Positions 27,123 to 35,862 of a DNA stretch of 64,000 bases are shown here, piece by piece. The first letter of the stretch is position 1; each line of letters begins with the position of its first letter. The DNA is taken from the NCBI GenBank assembly GCA_900472395.1, contig UCHV01000007.1, positions 62,001-126,000 of the forward strand, written 5' to 3'. Position numbers and translations under genes: made by a program. A model generated the notes under the pieces. It worked only from the letters and a program-made list of their open reading frames with translations, was not told where the DNA came from and did not search any database. This stretch comes from Hyphomicrobiales bacterium (lineage in GTDB: Bacteria > Pseudomonadota > Alphaproteobacteria > Rhizobiales > Rhizobiaceae).

Positions 27123-27296
27123 GTGTTGGATATATATATCGATGAAAATTTATCTTCATACATAAAGAAAATGGATGCTCGCGATGAAATGAGGGACCTT
27201 CTGGTAGCCTTGCTCGCCAGACCGACCGATGAGAAAGACGAAGAGAAACTCATCGAGGTAATATATAGGATATCCATGATGAAATCCGGAGAGTAA
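27123..27296 (+). CDS. Very small acidic protein (57 residues), unknown
   Basis: Starting from GTG 27123 (or TTG 27126), a 57-codon frame encodes a charged, mostly helical peptide (DIYIDENLSSYIKKMD ... EEKLIEVIYRISMMKSGE). It is in the same frame as the preceding gene, separated by that gene's TGA and one codon; GGA lies seven bases before the GTG. It could be a separate small gene or, if the stop is a mutation, the C-terminal end of the 124-residue protein split off by a premature stop. It is not recognised. Confidence 0.45.
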   Translation: MLDIYIDENLSSYIKKMDARDEMRDLLVALLARPTDEKDEEKLIEVIYRISMMKSGE

Positions 27297-27687
27297 AACG
27301 ATTTTCACTCGATTTCTTGCCGGCAACAATCGGGTTGGTTGCGGCTTATTGCATTGCCGCTGCGGCCTACTGCGCGCGTGTCGGAAAGCGATTTCACGGC
27401 TAAGCTCTCCAGTAGGTTAGCCGTCCCGGACACACCTATCGGATCTTTTCAACATCGGCAGCCAGTTGGTGGACAGATCATCGGGGCGAAATCATTTCCC
27501 CGATGTCATTTGGCGAATTTCAGAAAAAACAGTTCACAAAAATTCTAGATGCACTAATATTTCAGTGGAAGCCTTCGCCGGCTTTTGCGGTCCTGTCGTT
27601 ACTGGAGGGTGACAAACTTGGTCGCTGATCGGCGAAATACCGAAACGGGGCGTTTGCGCCCGCATGCAATCACCCGGGAGGAGTGGC
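27297..27687 (+). promoter_or_regulatory. Control region of the ABC-transporter operon
   Basis: Nearly 400 bases without a convincing gene lie between the AT-rich patch and the first permease. The element CACTAATATTTCAGTG at 27552-27567 is a rough palindrome whose core, read on the other strand (ACTGAAATATTAG), recurs exactly in the gntR/dehydratase divergent region. I read it as a binding site of the GntR regulator. A strong GGAGGAG ribosome site lies just before the permease ATG. Upstream of 27500 nothing was identified. Confidence 0.5.
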
Positions 27688-28602
27688 ATGAAGAGTTTCA
27701 TCGGCAAACGAGCGATCGCCAGTGGTGTATCCCTCGTCGTGCTCATCGTCATCGTATTCTTCCTGTCTCGGTTGACCGGTGACCCCACCAATCTCTACCT
27801 GCCCATCGACGCGACGCAGGAAATGCGCGACCAGTTTCGGCAGATGCACGGCTTCAACGATCCGTTGATCGTGCAGTTCGGGCGGTACGTGATGGACCTC
27901 GTGCAGGGCAATTTCGGTAATTCCTTGCGTCAGGCGCGTCCGGCCATGGATGTCGTGCTGGAAGCCTTTACCTGGACGCTCTGGCTGGCGGTCATCACCA
28001 TGGTACTGGTCACCATTGCCGCCATCGTCATCGGATCGCTCGCTGCATTCCGGGTGGGCGGGGTGTTCGATCGTATCGCCACGTTCTTTTCGCTGATCGG
28101 CGCCGCTGCCCCGGATTTCTGGGTGGCGATCGTCGCCATCGTCATCTTTGCGGTCAACCTGCATGTGCTGCCGACATCCGGCACCGGCAGCGTATGGCAT
28201 TGGGTGCTGCCGGTCGGCGTTTTGTTCATTCGCCCCTTCGGCCTCATCCTGCAGGTCGTGCGCGGTTCGATGATCAGTGTGCTGTCGTCAGCCTATGTGA
28301 AAACGGCGCGGGCCAAGGGCGTTCAGTCCCGCTCGATCATTTTTGTGCACGGTCTGCGCAATGCCATGCTGCCGGTAATCACCGTCATCGGTGATCAGGC
28401 AGCTGCCATCCTCAATGGCGCCGTCGTCGTGGAAACCGTGTTCGGTTTTCCGGGCATCGGCAAGCTGATGATCGACTCCATTCTTCTTCGCGATTTCGCC
28501 GTCGTGCTGGCCGTCATCATGGTCTCGGCACTGGCGATTTTTATCATGAACCTGTTGATCGACCTTGCTTATGCGCTGCTCGATCCGCGTATCCGGTATT
28601 GA
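27688..28602 (+). CDS. Dpp/Opp-type ABC transporter permease 1
   Basis: A 304-residue inner-membrane permease of the DppB/OppB group. It has a first helix right at the start (SGVSLVVLIVIVFFLSRL), a conserved GDPT loop, about six helices and the EAA-type loop YVKTARAKGVQ for docking the ATPase. The ATG at 27688 has GGAGGAG upstream; the frame opening at 27664 does not. It is the first gene of a four-gene operon (permease, permease, double ATPase, hydroxyacid dehydrogenase) presumed to import the substrate of the sugar-acid pathway encoded around it. Confidence 0.9.
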   Translation: MKSFIGKRAIASGVSLVVLIVIVFFLSRLTGDPTNLYLPIDATQEMRDQFRQMHGFNDPLIVQFGRYVMDLVQGNFGNSLRQARPAMDVVLEAFTWTLWLAVITMVLVTIAAIVIGSLAAFRVGGVFDRIATFFSLIGAAAPDFWVAIVAIVIFAVNLHVLPTSGTGSVWHWVLPVGVLFIRPFGLILQVVRGSMISVLSSAYVKTARAKGVQSRSIIFVHGLRNAMLPVITVIGDQAAAILNGAVVVETVFGFPGIGKLMIDSILLRDFAVVLAVIMVSALAIFIMNLLIDLAYALLDPRIRY

Positions 28603-28605
28603 GCG

Positions 28606-29535
28606 ATGACGATGACAGACACCCAAATCCTCGCCGAGCGTAAGAAATCGAACGGACCCATCGCCCGCTGGTTCGCCATGTTGTGGGCCGACAAGTTCGC
28701 CTTTTTTGCCGCGCTCTTCCTGTTGATCGTCGTGCTCTGTGCGCTGTTCGGTCCGCTGCTGCTGGATGCGGTGGCGACAAAACAGAACCTGCGTGGCCGC
28801 AACGCACCGCCCTTCGATATCACCCGCGGCTGGCTTTATATTCTCGGTGCCGATGCTCTTGGGCGTCCGCTTCTCGCCCGCGTGGTGGTGGCCGCGCAAA
28901 ACACCATGCTTGTGGCCGCCGCAGCGGTGCTTGCATCTTCTATCGTTGGCACGGCACTCGGGCTGATCGCCGGGTATAGCCGGGCTTCGGCTGCGCAATG
29001 GATCATGCGCCTCGGTGACGTCATCATGTCGTTCCCGTCGCTGCTGCTCGCGGTCATCGTGCTCTACATGCTGGAGCCGTCGGTTGCCAATATCGTGCTG
29101 GTTCTCGCCATCACTCGTATCCCGATCTACCTGCGCACCACCCGCGCCGAAGTGCTGGAAGTGCGCGAGCGCATGTTCGTGCAGGCCGCCAAGGTGATGG
29201 GCGCGTCGCACTGGCGCATCGTCTTCTGTCATATCCTGCCGGTGATCTTTCCGACGCTGGTGACGATCGCCACACTCGATTTCGCCTTCGTTATGCTGGC
29301 GGAATCCTCACTGTCGTTCCTCGGCATAGGCATTCAGGCGCCTGAAATCACCTGGGGTTTGATGGTGGCGCAGGGGCGGCCTTATCTTACAAATGCCTGG
29401 TGGCTGTCCTTCTGGCCGGGTCTGGCGATCATCCTCACGACGCTCTCGCTCAATCTTCTGTCCAACTGGCTGCGCATCGCGCTCGATCCGACGCAACGCT
29501 GGCGCCTTGAAATGGGAGGTCGCAAACATGGCTGA
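28606..29535 (+). CDS. Dpp/Opp-type ABC transporter permease 2
   Basis: A 309-residue DppC/OppC-type permease with a cytoplasmic N-terminus, first helix FAFFAALFLLIVVLCALFG, the conserved GTDxxGRD-like segment seen here as GADALGRPLLAR, and the EAA loop FVQAAKVMGAS. It begins three bases after the first permease stop and overlaps the ATPase gene by eight bases, so the proteins are probably made together as a heterodimeric channel. The cargo type (peptide-like, sugar-acid conjugate or opine-like) cannot be read from the permease. Confidence 0.9.
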   Translation: MTMTDTQILAERKKSNGPIARWFAMLWADKFAFFAALFLLIVVLCALFGPLLLDAVATKQNLRGRNAPPFDITRGWLYILGADALGRPLLARVVVAAQNTMLVAAAAVLASSIVGTALGLIAGYSRASAAQWIMRLGDVIMSFPSLLLAVIVLYMLEPSVANIVLVLAITRIPIYLRTTRAEVLEVRERMFVQAAKVMGASHWRIVFCHILPVIFPTLVTIATLDFAFVMLAESSLSFLGIGIQAPEITWGLMVAQGRPYLTNAWWLSFWPGLAIILTTLSLNLLSNWLRIALDPTQRWRLEMGGRKHG

Positions 29536-31162
29536 ACATCTGCTCGAAGTTCGTGACCTTTCGGTTGAATTCCACACGCTGGCCGGCACGGTGAAGGCCG
29601 TGCAGAATGTCAGTTGGTATCTTGATCGCGGCGAAACACTTGCCATCCTCGGTGAAAGCGGCTCGGGCAAATCCGTCTCGGCGTCGGCGATCATGAACCT
29701 GATCGACATGCCGCCTGGAAAAATCACCAGCGGCACGATCCTCTTCAACGGCCGCGACATGCTGAAGATGACGCCGGAGGAACGGCGCGCAATCAATGGC
29801 GCAAAGATCGCCATGATCTTTCAGGATCCGCTCGCCCATCTCAATCCGGTCTATCCGGTCGGCTGGCAGATTGCCGAAATGATGACGACACACGGCAAAC
29901 CCGGTGCGGAATCATCGGCCCGCGCACTGGAGCTTTTGAAACGCGTCGGCATTCCCGAGCCGGAAGCGGCAATGCGCAAATATCCGTTCCAGTTTTCCGG
30001 CGGCCAGCGGCAGCGCCTGATGATCGCCATGGCAATCGCCTGCAAACCCGACATTCTGATTGCCGACGAACCGACGACGGCGCTCGATGTAACCGTGCAG
30101 GCGCAGGTTCTGGCGCTGCTGGAAGAATTGCAGCGCGAGACCGGCATGGGCCTGCTGCTGATCACCCACGATCTCGGTGTCGTCGCCGAAATCGCGAACC
30201 GGGTGGTGGTGATGAATTCCGGCCATATCGTCGAAACCGGCAATGCGGCCGAGGTCTATCGTAACCCACAACATGCCTATACGAAAAAGCTCATCGATGC
30301 GGCGCCTGGCAAGGGCGATATCCCGGCCGAGCGCGAGCGGCAGGGCGAGCCGCTACTGAAGGCGGTGGGCCTGAAGAAACGTTACGGCTCCTTCCATGCG
30401 CTGAAGGGTGTCGAGTTTTCGATCATGCCCGGCGAAACCGTTGCCGTGGTCGGCGAAAGCGGCTCGGGCAAATCGACTTTGGCGCGCGCCATCGTTCGCC
30501 TCGATGATCCGCAGGAGGGCCAAGTTCTCTATCGCGGCAACGACCTTCTGGCCATGTCGCCGAGAGAAGTGTTCGGCCTGCGCCGCGATCTGCAGATGGT
30601 GTTTCAGGATCCGACGCAATCGCTCAACCCGCGCATGAGCGTTTTCCGGCTGATCTCAGAAGCCTGGGTTATCCATCCCGATATCCTTCCCAAGGCAAAA
30701 TGGAAGGAGCGGGTGGCTGAGTTGCTGGTCAAGGTAGGGCTGAAGCCGGATATGGCGGATCGGTATCCGCACCAGTTTTCCGGTGGGCAGCGCCAGCGCA
30801 TCGCCATTGCCCGTGCGCTTGCCATGGAACCCAAGCTGATCGTCTGCGACGAAGCCGTTTCGGCGCTTGATGTTTCCATTCAGGCGCAGGTGATTGCGCT
30901 CTTGGATGGCTTGCGCCGCGAGTTTGGCCTGTCCTATCTTTTCATCGCGCACGACTTGCCGGTGGTTCGCGACTTCGCCGATCGGGTCATCGTCATGAAG
31001 GCGGGGGAAATCGTCGAGGAAGGCACCGTACGGCAGATTTTCGATGCGCCGCGCCATCCCTATACACAGGCGCTGCTTGCCGCGAGCCTCGATCCCGACC
31101 CCGAGGTTCAGGCCGCCCGCCGCAGCGCCTGTCACAGCAACAAAGGATTAGTCTCCGCATGA
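29528..31162 (+). CDS. Dpp/Opp-type ABC ATPase, two domains fused (DppD-DppF)
   Basis: A 544-residue protein with two complete ATP-binding cassettes: Walker A GESGSGKS twice, signature FSGGQRQR twice, Walker B ILIADEPTTALD and LIVCDEAVSALD. It therefore supplies both ATPase halves that are separate proteins in most Dpp systems. After the first cassette is the proline-rich C-terminal motif region of oligopeptide transporters (NPQHAYTKKLIDAAP), and after the second AASLDPDPE. The ATG at 29528 overlaps the permease stop by eight bases. The stop overlaps the next start by four (ATGA). Confidence 0.92.
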   Translation: MAEHLLEVRDLSVEFHTLAGTVKAVQNVSWYLDRGETLAILGESGSGKSVSASAIMNLIDMPPGKITSGTILFNGRDMLKMTPEERRAINGAKIAMIFQDPLAHLNPVYPVGWQIAEMMTTHGKPGAESSARALELLKRVGIPEPEAAMRKYPFQFSGGQRQRLMIAMAIACKPDILIADEPTTALDVTVQAQVLALLEELQRETGMGLLLITHDLGVVAEIANRVVVMNSGHIVETGNAAEVYRNPQHAYTKKLIDAAPGKGDIPAERERQGEPLLKAVGLKKRYGSFHALKGVEFSIMPGETVAVVGESGSGKSTLARAIVRLDDPQEGQVLYRGNDLLAMSPREVFGLRRDLQMVFQDPTQSLNPRMSVFRLISEAWVIHPDILPKAKWKERVAELLVKVGLKPDMADRYPHQFSGGQRQRIAIARALAMEPKLIVCDEAVSALDVSIQAQVIALLDGLRREFGLSYLFIAHDLPVVRDFADRVIVMKAGEIVEEGTVRQIFDAPRHPYTQALLAASLDPDPEVQAARRSACHSNKGLVSA

Positions 31163-32106
31163 AACCCGATGTTCTCGTCGCCTATCCGCTCCGCAGCCAA
31201 CAGATGGACATGCTGGAGGAGCGCTACACGCTGCACCGTCTGGATCTCGCCAAGGGTGAGGAGCGCGAGACGGTTTTCGCCAAGGCCGGGCCGGTTTGCA
31301 CGGCGATGGTGGTGAATGGCCATGTCACTGTGGATGAAGCCTTTCTGTCGAAACTGCCGGCGCTGAAACTCGCCTCCTGCTCATCCGCCGGATATGACCA
31401 GATGGATGTCGAGGCGATGACGCGCCGCGGCATCAAGCTCACCAACACGTCGGAAGTTCTGCTCGACGATGTTGCCGACACGGCGCTGTTGTTGATGCTG
31501 GCGTCGCGCCGTCGCCTGCCGCAGGGCGATGCCTATGTCCGCTCGGGCGAGTGGGGCAAAAAGGGCATGATGCCGCTGACCTCTTCCACCTATGGCAAGA
31601 AGGCGGGCATCGTTGGTCTCGGACAGATCGGGCTTGCCATCGCCAAGCGCTGCGAGGCGGTGGGTCTGACGATCGGTTATCACACCCGCAGCCCGAAATC
31701 CGGCAATGACTACGCCTATTTCGACGATCCGGTAAAATTGGCCGAATGGGCGGATGTGCTGATCGCGGCAACGCCGGGCGGTGCTTCAACGGAAGGGCTG
31801 ATCTCTGCCGAGGTTCTGGATGCGCTTGGCCCGACGGGCAGTTTCGTCAACATCGCGCGCGGCACGGTGGTTGATGAGCCGGCTTTGATCAAGGCGCTGG
31901 AAGAGGGCCGCATCGCCTCGGCCGGTCTGGATGTCTATCTCAACGAGCCGAACCCGGATCCACGTTTTGCCAAGCTCGACAATGTCGTGCTCTATCCGCA
32001 CCACGCCAGCGGCACCGAGGAAACCCGCGAGCGCATGGCGCAACTGGCGGTGGACAATCTGGATGCGTTTTTTGCGGGCAAGCCGCTGCTGACCCCGATC
32101 AACTGA
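31159..32106 (+). CDS. D-isomer-specific 2-hydroxyacid dehydrogenase
   Basis: A 315-residue NAD(P)-dependent dehydrogenase of the GhrB/D-2-hydroxyacid group. It has a Rossmann motif GLGQIG near residue 152, catalytic Arg in NIARGT near 233, a Glu in the following helix, and catalytic His in PHHASGT near 282. It would interconvert 2-keto and 2-hydroxy acids such as glyoxylate/glycolate or a hydroxypyruvate-like product. Translational coupling to the transporter gene implies that it acts early on the imported compound. The exact substrate is not determined by sequence. Confidence 0.88.
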   Translation: MKPDVLVAYPLRSQQMDMLEERYTLHRLDLAKGEERETVFAKAGPVCTAMVVNGHVTVDEAFLSKLPALKLASCSSAGYDQMDVEAMTRRGIKLTNTSEVLLDDVADTALLLMLASRRRLPQGDAYVRSGEWGKKGMMPLTSSTYGKKAGIVGLGQIGLAIAKRCEAVGLTIGYHTRSPKSGNDYAYFDDPVKLAEWADVLIAATPGGASTEGLISAEVLDALGPTGSFVNIARGTVVDEPALIKALEEGRIASAGLDVYLNEPNPDPRFAKLDNVVLYPHHASGTEETRERMAQLAVDNLDAFFAGKPLLTPIN

Positions 32107-32112
32107 TCGGGG
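32093..32112. terminator. Hairpin overlapping the dehydrogenase stop codon
   Basis: CCCCGATC-AACT-GATCGGGG is a perfect 8-base stem with a 4-base loop that includes the TGA stop. It sits between the convergent dehydrogenase and gntR genes. No T-run follows, so it may terminate weakly or protect the mRNA 3' end. Confidence 0.45.
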
Positions 32113-32133
32113 CAGGCAATGTCGTCGGTCGCC

Positions 32134-32853
32134 TTAAATGAAGTAATGCGGAAATTCTTTCCGCATGTCTTCGACCTTGGCGACGGTGCGGCTCAGGTGT
32201 TCGCGGATCGCTTCGACGGCTGCCCGTTCGTCACGGGCGGCGATCGCTTCGACAATGGCGTGATGGCCATCGAGAATGCTGACGATCTTGCCGGTTTCCG
32301 GCAGGTGCAGGCGGCGGATGCGCTCGAGATGGCCCGAACGTTCGCGCACCAGCTGGTGCAGGTTGCTACGCTTGACGCCGGCAAACAGGGTCTGGTGAAA
32401 AAGCTCGTCCAGTTCCTGAAAAATGGTGATTTGCTCGGGATCGTCGGCCACGGCCCGCTGCATTTTTATGATCGAACGGGCGCGTGTGATGATCGCCGGA
32501 TCGAGTTCGGGATCGGCTGCAAGGCGACGGCAAACCTCGGTCTCGAGCGCGACGCGTAAAAAATGGGCTTCGTAGATCTGCAGCACATCGATACGGGTGA
32601 CCACGGTGCGCGACTGCGGATAGATTCGCACCAGTCCTTCCTGCTTGAGGAGCTGCAGCGCCTCGCGGATCGGTGTCTGGCTGACCTCGTAGGTTTCCGT
32701 CAGTTCGCCGCGTGACAATGTCGTGTCGGGCGGCAGCTGGATGGTGATGATGCGTTTGCGCAGGTCGTCATAGACACGTTGTACCGTGCCGCCGACAGCG
32801 ACAGGAAAACCGGGTGCGGGAAGTCCAAACGTCGCTGCAAGCTGCGAGTTCAT
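32134..32853 (-). CDS. GntR-family (FadR subgroup) transcriptional regulator
   Basis: A 239-residue regulator. The N-terminal winged helix (VYDDLRKRIITIQLPPDTTLSRGELTETYEVSQTPIREALQLLKQEGLV, within residues 28-77) is classic GntR. The all-helical FCD-type C-terminal domain has metal/ligand-site His residues (DELFHQTLF, HHAIVEAI, REHLSRTV). The ATG at 32853 with AAGGA upstream is chosen over the frame opening at 32901. It lies between the transporter operon and the divergent dehydratase, and a 13-base sequence is shared by the two flanking control regions, so it probably represses both until a sugar acid binds. Confidence 0.88.
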   Translation of the reverse strand: MNSQLAATFGLPAPGFPVAVGGTVQRVYDDLRKRIITIQLPPDTTLSRGELTETYEVSQTPIREALQLLKQEGLVRIYPQSRTVVTRIDVLQIYEAHFLRVALETEVCRRLAADPELDPAIITRARSIIKMQRAVADDPEQITIFQELDELFHQTLFAGVKRSNLHQLVRERSGHLERIRRLHLPETGKIVSILDGHHAIVEAIAARDERAAVEAIREHLSRTVAKVEDMRKEFPHYFI

Positions 32854-32934
32854 GGGGCAAATCCTTTTGCGGTATTCATAACGACGGCGTGACTGATACA
32901 CAAGAATGCAAATTGCGATTGATATATATGCCTA

Positions 32935-32947
32935 ACTGAAATATTAG
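32935..32947. promoter_or_regulatory. Candidate GntR operator in gntR/dehydratase divergent region
   Basis: ACTGAAATATTAG here is identical, on the opposite strand, to the core of the element at 27554-27566 before the ABC operon. It lies about 80 bases before both divergent starts, a good place for autoregulation and control of the dehydratase gene. Confidence 0.5.
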
Positions 32948-33026
32948 CTTGGAAAAGATGCTGACGGACTTATGTCGTTGCAACTTGGCGGCATGAAACC
33001 GAACCGGCCTCACGGAGGAGGAAGTC

Positions 33027-34217
33027 ATGTTCAATCCCGATAAACGCCTTATCCCGGCCCAGCCTCCCAAGGCTGGCTTTGCTGCCGGCCCGTCCAAGCT
33101 GGATGCGATCCGCTCGGTCACGCTCTCGCTTGCCTATCTCCCGCTGGCGAGGCCGATCAGCGATGCAAAAGTGCTGACGGGCCGGCAGAAGCCGCTGACG
33201 CAGGTTGCCTTCCTGTTTTGCGAGATCACCACGGAGGCAGGCCATAGCGGCCTCGGTTTCAGCTATTCCAAGCGTGCCGGCGGTCCGGGCCTTTATGCTC
33301 ACGCCTGCGAAATCGCCGACAATCTCATTGGCGAGGATCCGAACGACAATGCCCGCATCTGGGACAAGCTCTGCTGGGCCGGTGCTTCGGTCGGTCGTTC
33401 CGGCATCGCCACGCAGGCGATCGCAGCCATGGATATCTGCCTCTGGGATCTGAAAGCCAAACGTGCCGGCCTGCCGCTTTCCAAATTACTTGGTGCCCAT
33501 CGTGACAGCGTCGCCTGCTACAACACCTCCGGCGGCTTTCTTTCTTCCAGCGTTGAGGAAATCCGCGATGCCATCGATCATTCGCTTAGCTCCGGCATCG
33601 GCGGCATCAAGATCAAGGTTGGTCAGCCTGACCCGATGGTGGATATCCGCCGCCTCGATGCCATCACCACGCATCTGGATGGCCGCGTGCCGCTGATGGT
33701 CGATGCCAATCAGCAATGGGATCGCACCACCGCACTGCGTTTCGGTCGGCTGGTCGAGCCGCTCAATCTCGAATGGATCGAAGAGCCGCTCGACGCTTAC
33801 GATACCGAAGGCCATGCCGCACTGGCGCGCGAACTGGCAACGCCGATTGCAACAGGCGAAATGCTGGCCAGCGCCGAGGAGCATATGGCGCTGATCCGTG
33901 CCGATGCGGTCGATTTCATCCAGCCGGATGCGCCGCGGGTCGGCGGCATCACGCCATTCATGCGGATCTGCACGCAGGCGGAAGCCAAACGCATGCGCCT
34001 TGCACCACATTTCGCCATGGAAATCCATGTCCATCTGGCTGCCGCCTACGCACACGAACCATGGGTCGAACATTTCGACTGGCTGGCGCCGCTCTTTAAT
34101 GAAGAACTGGAAATCAGGGACGGCCGTATGATCGTCCCCGGTAGACCCGGTCTCGGTTGCAGCCTCACAGGTCAGGCGCGTGACTGGACGGTCGAAACCC
34201 GTAGTTTTGGCGGCTGA
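33027..34217 (+). CDS. L-talarate/galactarate dehydratase (enolase superfamily)
   Basis: A 396-residue enolase-superfamily enzyme of the mandelate racemase type. Key residues fall exactly at the positions known for Salmonella L-talarate/galactarate dehydratase: K195 and K197 (GIKIKVG), metal ligand D226 (MVDANQQW), EEPLDAY, TGEM, and general-base H328 (APHFAME). GFSYSKRAGG and WAGASVGRSG are also family-specific. It would dehydrate galactarate or L-talarate to 5-keto-4-deoxyglucarate. GGAGGAGG precedes the ATG. The next step, a KdgD-type dehydratase/decarboxylase, is not in the window, but the following aldehyde dehydrogenase fits the end of that pathway. Confidence 0.88.
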   Translation: MFNPDKRLIPAQPPKAGFAAGPSKLDAIRSVTLSLAYLPLARPISDAKVLTGRQKPLTQVAFLFCEITTEAGHSGLGFSYSKRAGGPGLYAHACEIADNLIGEDPNDNARIWDKLCWAGASVGRSGIATQAIAAMDICLWDLKAKRAGLPLSKLLGAHRDSVACYNTSGGFLSSSVEEIRDAIDHSLSSGIGGIKIKVGQPDPMVDIRRLDAITTHLDGRVPLMVDANQQWDRTTALRFGRLVEPLNLEWIEEPLDAYDTEGHAALARELATPIATGEMLASAEEHMALIRADAVDFIQPDAPRVGGITPFMRICTQAEAKRMRLAPHFAMEIHVHLAAAYAHEPWVEHFDWLAPLFNEELEIRDGRMIVPGRPGLGCSLTGQARDWTVETRSFGG

Positions 34218-34245
34218 ACAGGCAAAGTGAAATTCGAGGCGCATT

Positions 34246-34274
34246 ACGCGTTCTCGCAATAGAGGAGAACGCGT
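34246..34274. promoter_or_regulatory. Perfect inverted repeat before the aldehyde dehydrogenase
   Basis: ACGCGTTCTC (34246-34255) and GAGAACGCGT (34265-34274) form a 10-base perfect inverted repeat with a 9-base loop. A third, near-identical copy, TTACGCATTCTC, follows at 34282-34293. It could be an mRNA hairpin between the dehydratase and the dehydrogenase or a multi-copy regulator site; there is no T-run. Confidence 0.45.
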
Positions 34275-34344
34275 TAGCGTGTTACGCATTCTCCCGCACA
34301 TATCACAGGAAACCGGAGCTTTGGCCTCCGGGAGGAGCATATTG

Positions 34345-35862
34345 ATGACCTGGACCCCTTCGGGCAAACACTTGATCGCCGGCCAATGGACGGCGGGCAA
34401 TTCGACTTTCAAATCGGAACCGGCGCATGGCCCGGCGCACGATTTTGCTGTCGGCACCACCGAGTTGGTCGATCAGGCCTGCCGCGCCGCCGAAGCAGCC
34501 TTTGCCGCCTATTCGGCAAAATCGCGTGAAGAACGCGCCGTCTTCCTCGAAGCCATTGCCGAGGAAATCGACAAGCGCGGCGAAGCGGTTACCCTGATCG
34601 GCACACAGGAAACCGGCCTGCCGGAAGGCCGCCTCAATGGCGAACGTGGCCGCACCACCGGCCAGCTGAAACTGTTTGCAGACCATATCCGCAAGGGCGC
34701 CCATCTCGACGCCCGTTTCGATGCTGCCCAGCCGGATCGCCAGCCGGCCGCCCGCCCGGAAATCCGTCTCGTGCAGCGGCCGATCGGCCCTGTTGCCGTG
34801 TTCGGCGCTTCCAATTTCCCGCTCGCCTTCTCCACGGCTGGCGGTGATACGGCGGCCGCTCTTGCTGCCGGCTGCCCGGTCGTCGTAAAGGGCCATTCCG
34901 CCCATCCCGGCACCGGCGAAATCATTGCCGAAGCCATTGCCGCTGCCGTTGAGCGCACCGGCATGCCGGCTGGCGTATTCAGCCTCATCCAGGGTGGTCG
35001 CCGTGATGTCGGTTCGGCGCTCGTCACCCATCCGGCCATCAAGGCGGTCGGCTTCACCGGTTCGCTCGCCGGCGGTCGTGCGCTGTTCGATCTTTGCGCC
35101 CAGCGCCCGGAACCGATCCCGTTCTTCGGCGAGCTCGGCAGCGTTAACCCGATGTTCCTGCTGCCTGCAGCAACCTCGGCGCGCGGCGAAGCAATCGGCA
35201 GCGGTTGGGCAGGTTCGCTCACCATGGGCGCCGGCCAGTTCTGCACCAATCCCGGCATCGCCGTCGTCGTCGAAGGCCCGGAAGCAGACAAGTTCGTGGC
35301 GGCCGCCAAGGCCGGTCTCGAAAAGGTCGCAGCCCAGACCATGCTGACCGACGGTATCGCCTCGGCCTATCACGAAGGCGTCGAGCGCATGCGCTCCAGC
35401 AATGCCGTGTCGCCTGTCCTTTCCTCGGAGAGCGAAGGCCGCAATGCAGGTCCGAACCTGTTCGAAACCACTGGGGAAACCTGGCTTGCCGATCATGCTC
35501 TCGGCGAGGAAGTATTCGGCCCGCTCGGTCTGGTCGTGCGCGTTGGCTCGACGGAAGAGATGGTTAATCTGGCGGAGAAATTCGCTGGTCAGCTGACGGC
35601 CACCATGCACATGGACGACAGCGACCTCGGTCTCGCTCAGGCGCTTCTTCCCGTTCTGGAACGCAAGGCCGGCCGCGTGCTGGTCAACGGTTTCCCGACC
35701 GGTGTCGAAGTGGTGGATTCCATGGTGCATGGCGGCCCTTATCCGGCCTCCACAAACTTTGGTGCAACCAGCGTCGGCACGATGTCGATCCGTCGCTTCC
35801 TGCGTCCGGTGTCGTACCAGAACTTCCCGGAAGCGCTGCTGCCGGCAGATCTGCGCAGCTGA
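34345..35862 (+). CDS. 2-oxoglutarate-semialdehyde (2,5-dioxovalerate) dehydrogenase
   Basis: A 505-residue aldehyde dehydrogenase. The catalytic Cys lies in GAGQFCTNPG near residue 299 and the catalytic Glu in FFGELGSVNP near 262; the cofactor region includes GASNFPLAF and GFTGSLAGG. This variant (FCTNPG, GELGSVNP, PYPASTNFGATSVG near the end) is that of NADP-dependent 2,5-dioxovalerate dehydrogenases, which turn the semialdehyde from sugar-acid breakdown into 2-oxoglutarate. It follows the galactarate/talarate dehydratase, matching that route. GGGAGGAG precedes the ATG at 34345; the frame opening at the 34279 GTG has no such site. Confidence 0.9.
   Translation: MTWTPSGKHLIAGQWTAGNSTFKSEPAHGPAHDFAVGTTELVDQACRAAEAAFAAYSAKSREERAVFLEAIAEEIDKRGEAVTLIGTQETGLPEGRLNGERGRTTGQLKLFADHIRKGAHLDARFDAAQPDRQPAARPEIRLVQRPIGPVAVFGASNFPLAFSTAGGDTAAALAAGCPVVVKGHSAHPGTGEIIAEAIAAAVERTGMPAGVFSLIQGGRRDVGSALVTHPAIKAVGFTGSLAGGRALFDLCAQRPEPIPFFGELGSVNPMFLLPAATSARGEAIGSGWAGSLTMGAGQFCTNPGIAVVVEGPEADKFVAAAKAGLEKVAAQTMLTDGIASAYHEGVERMRSSNAVSPVLSSESEGRNAGPNLFETTGETWLADHALGEEVFGPLGLVVRVGSTEEMVNLAEKFAGQLTATMHMDDSDLGLAQALLPVLERKAGRVLVNGFPTGVEVVDSMVHGGPYPASTNFGATSVGTMSIRRFLRPVSYQNFPEALLPADLRS

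Noticed and set aside
26596..27300. Insertion sequence or integrated element in the AT-rich patch
   Set aside because: No terminal inverted repeats, target duplication, transposase or integrase sequence could be seen at its edges.
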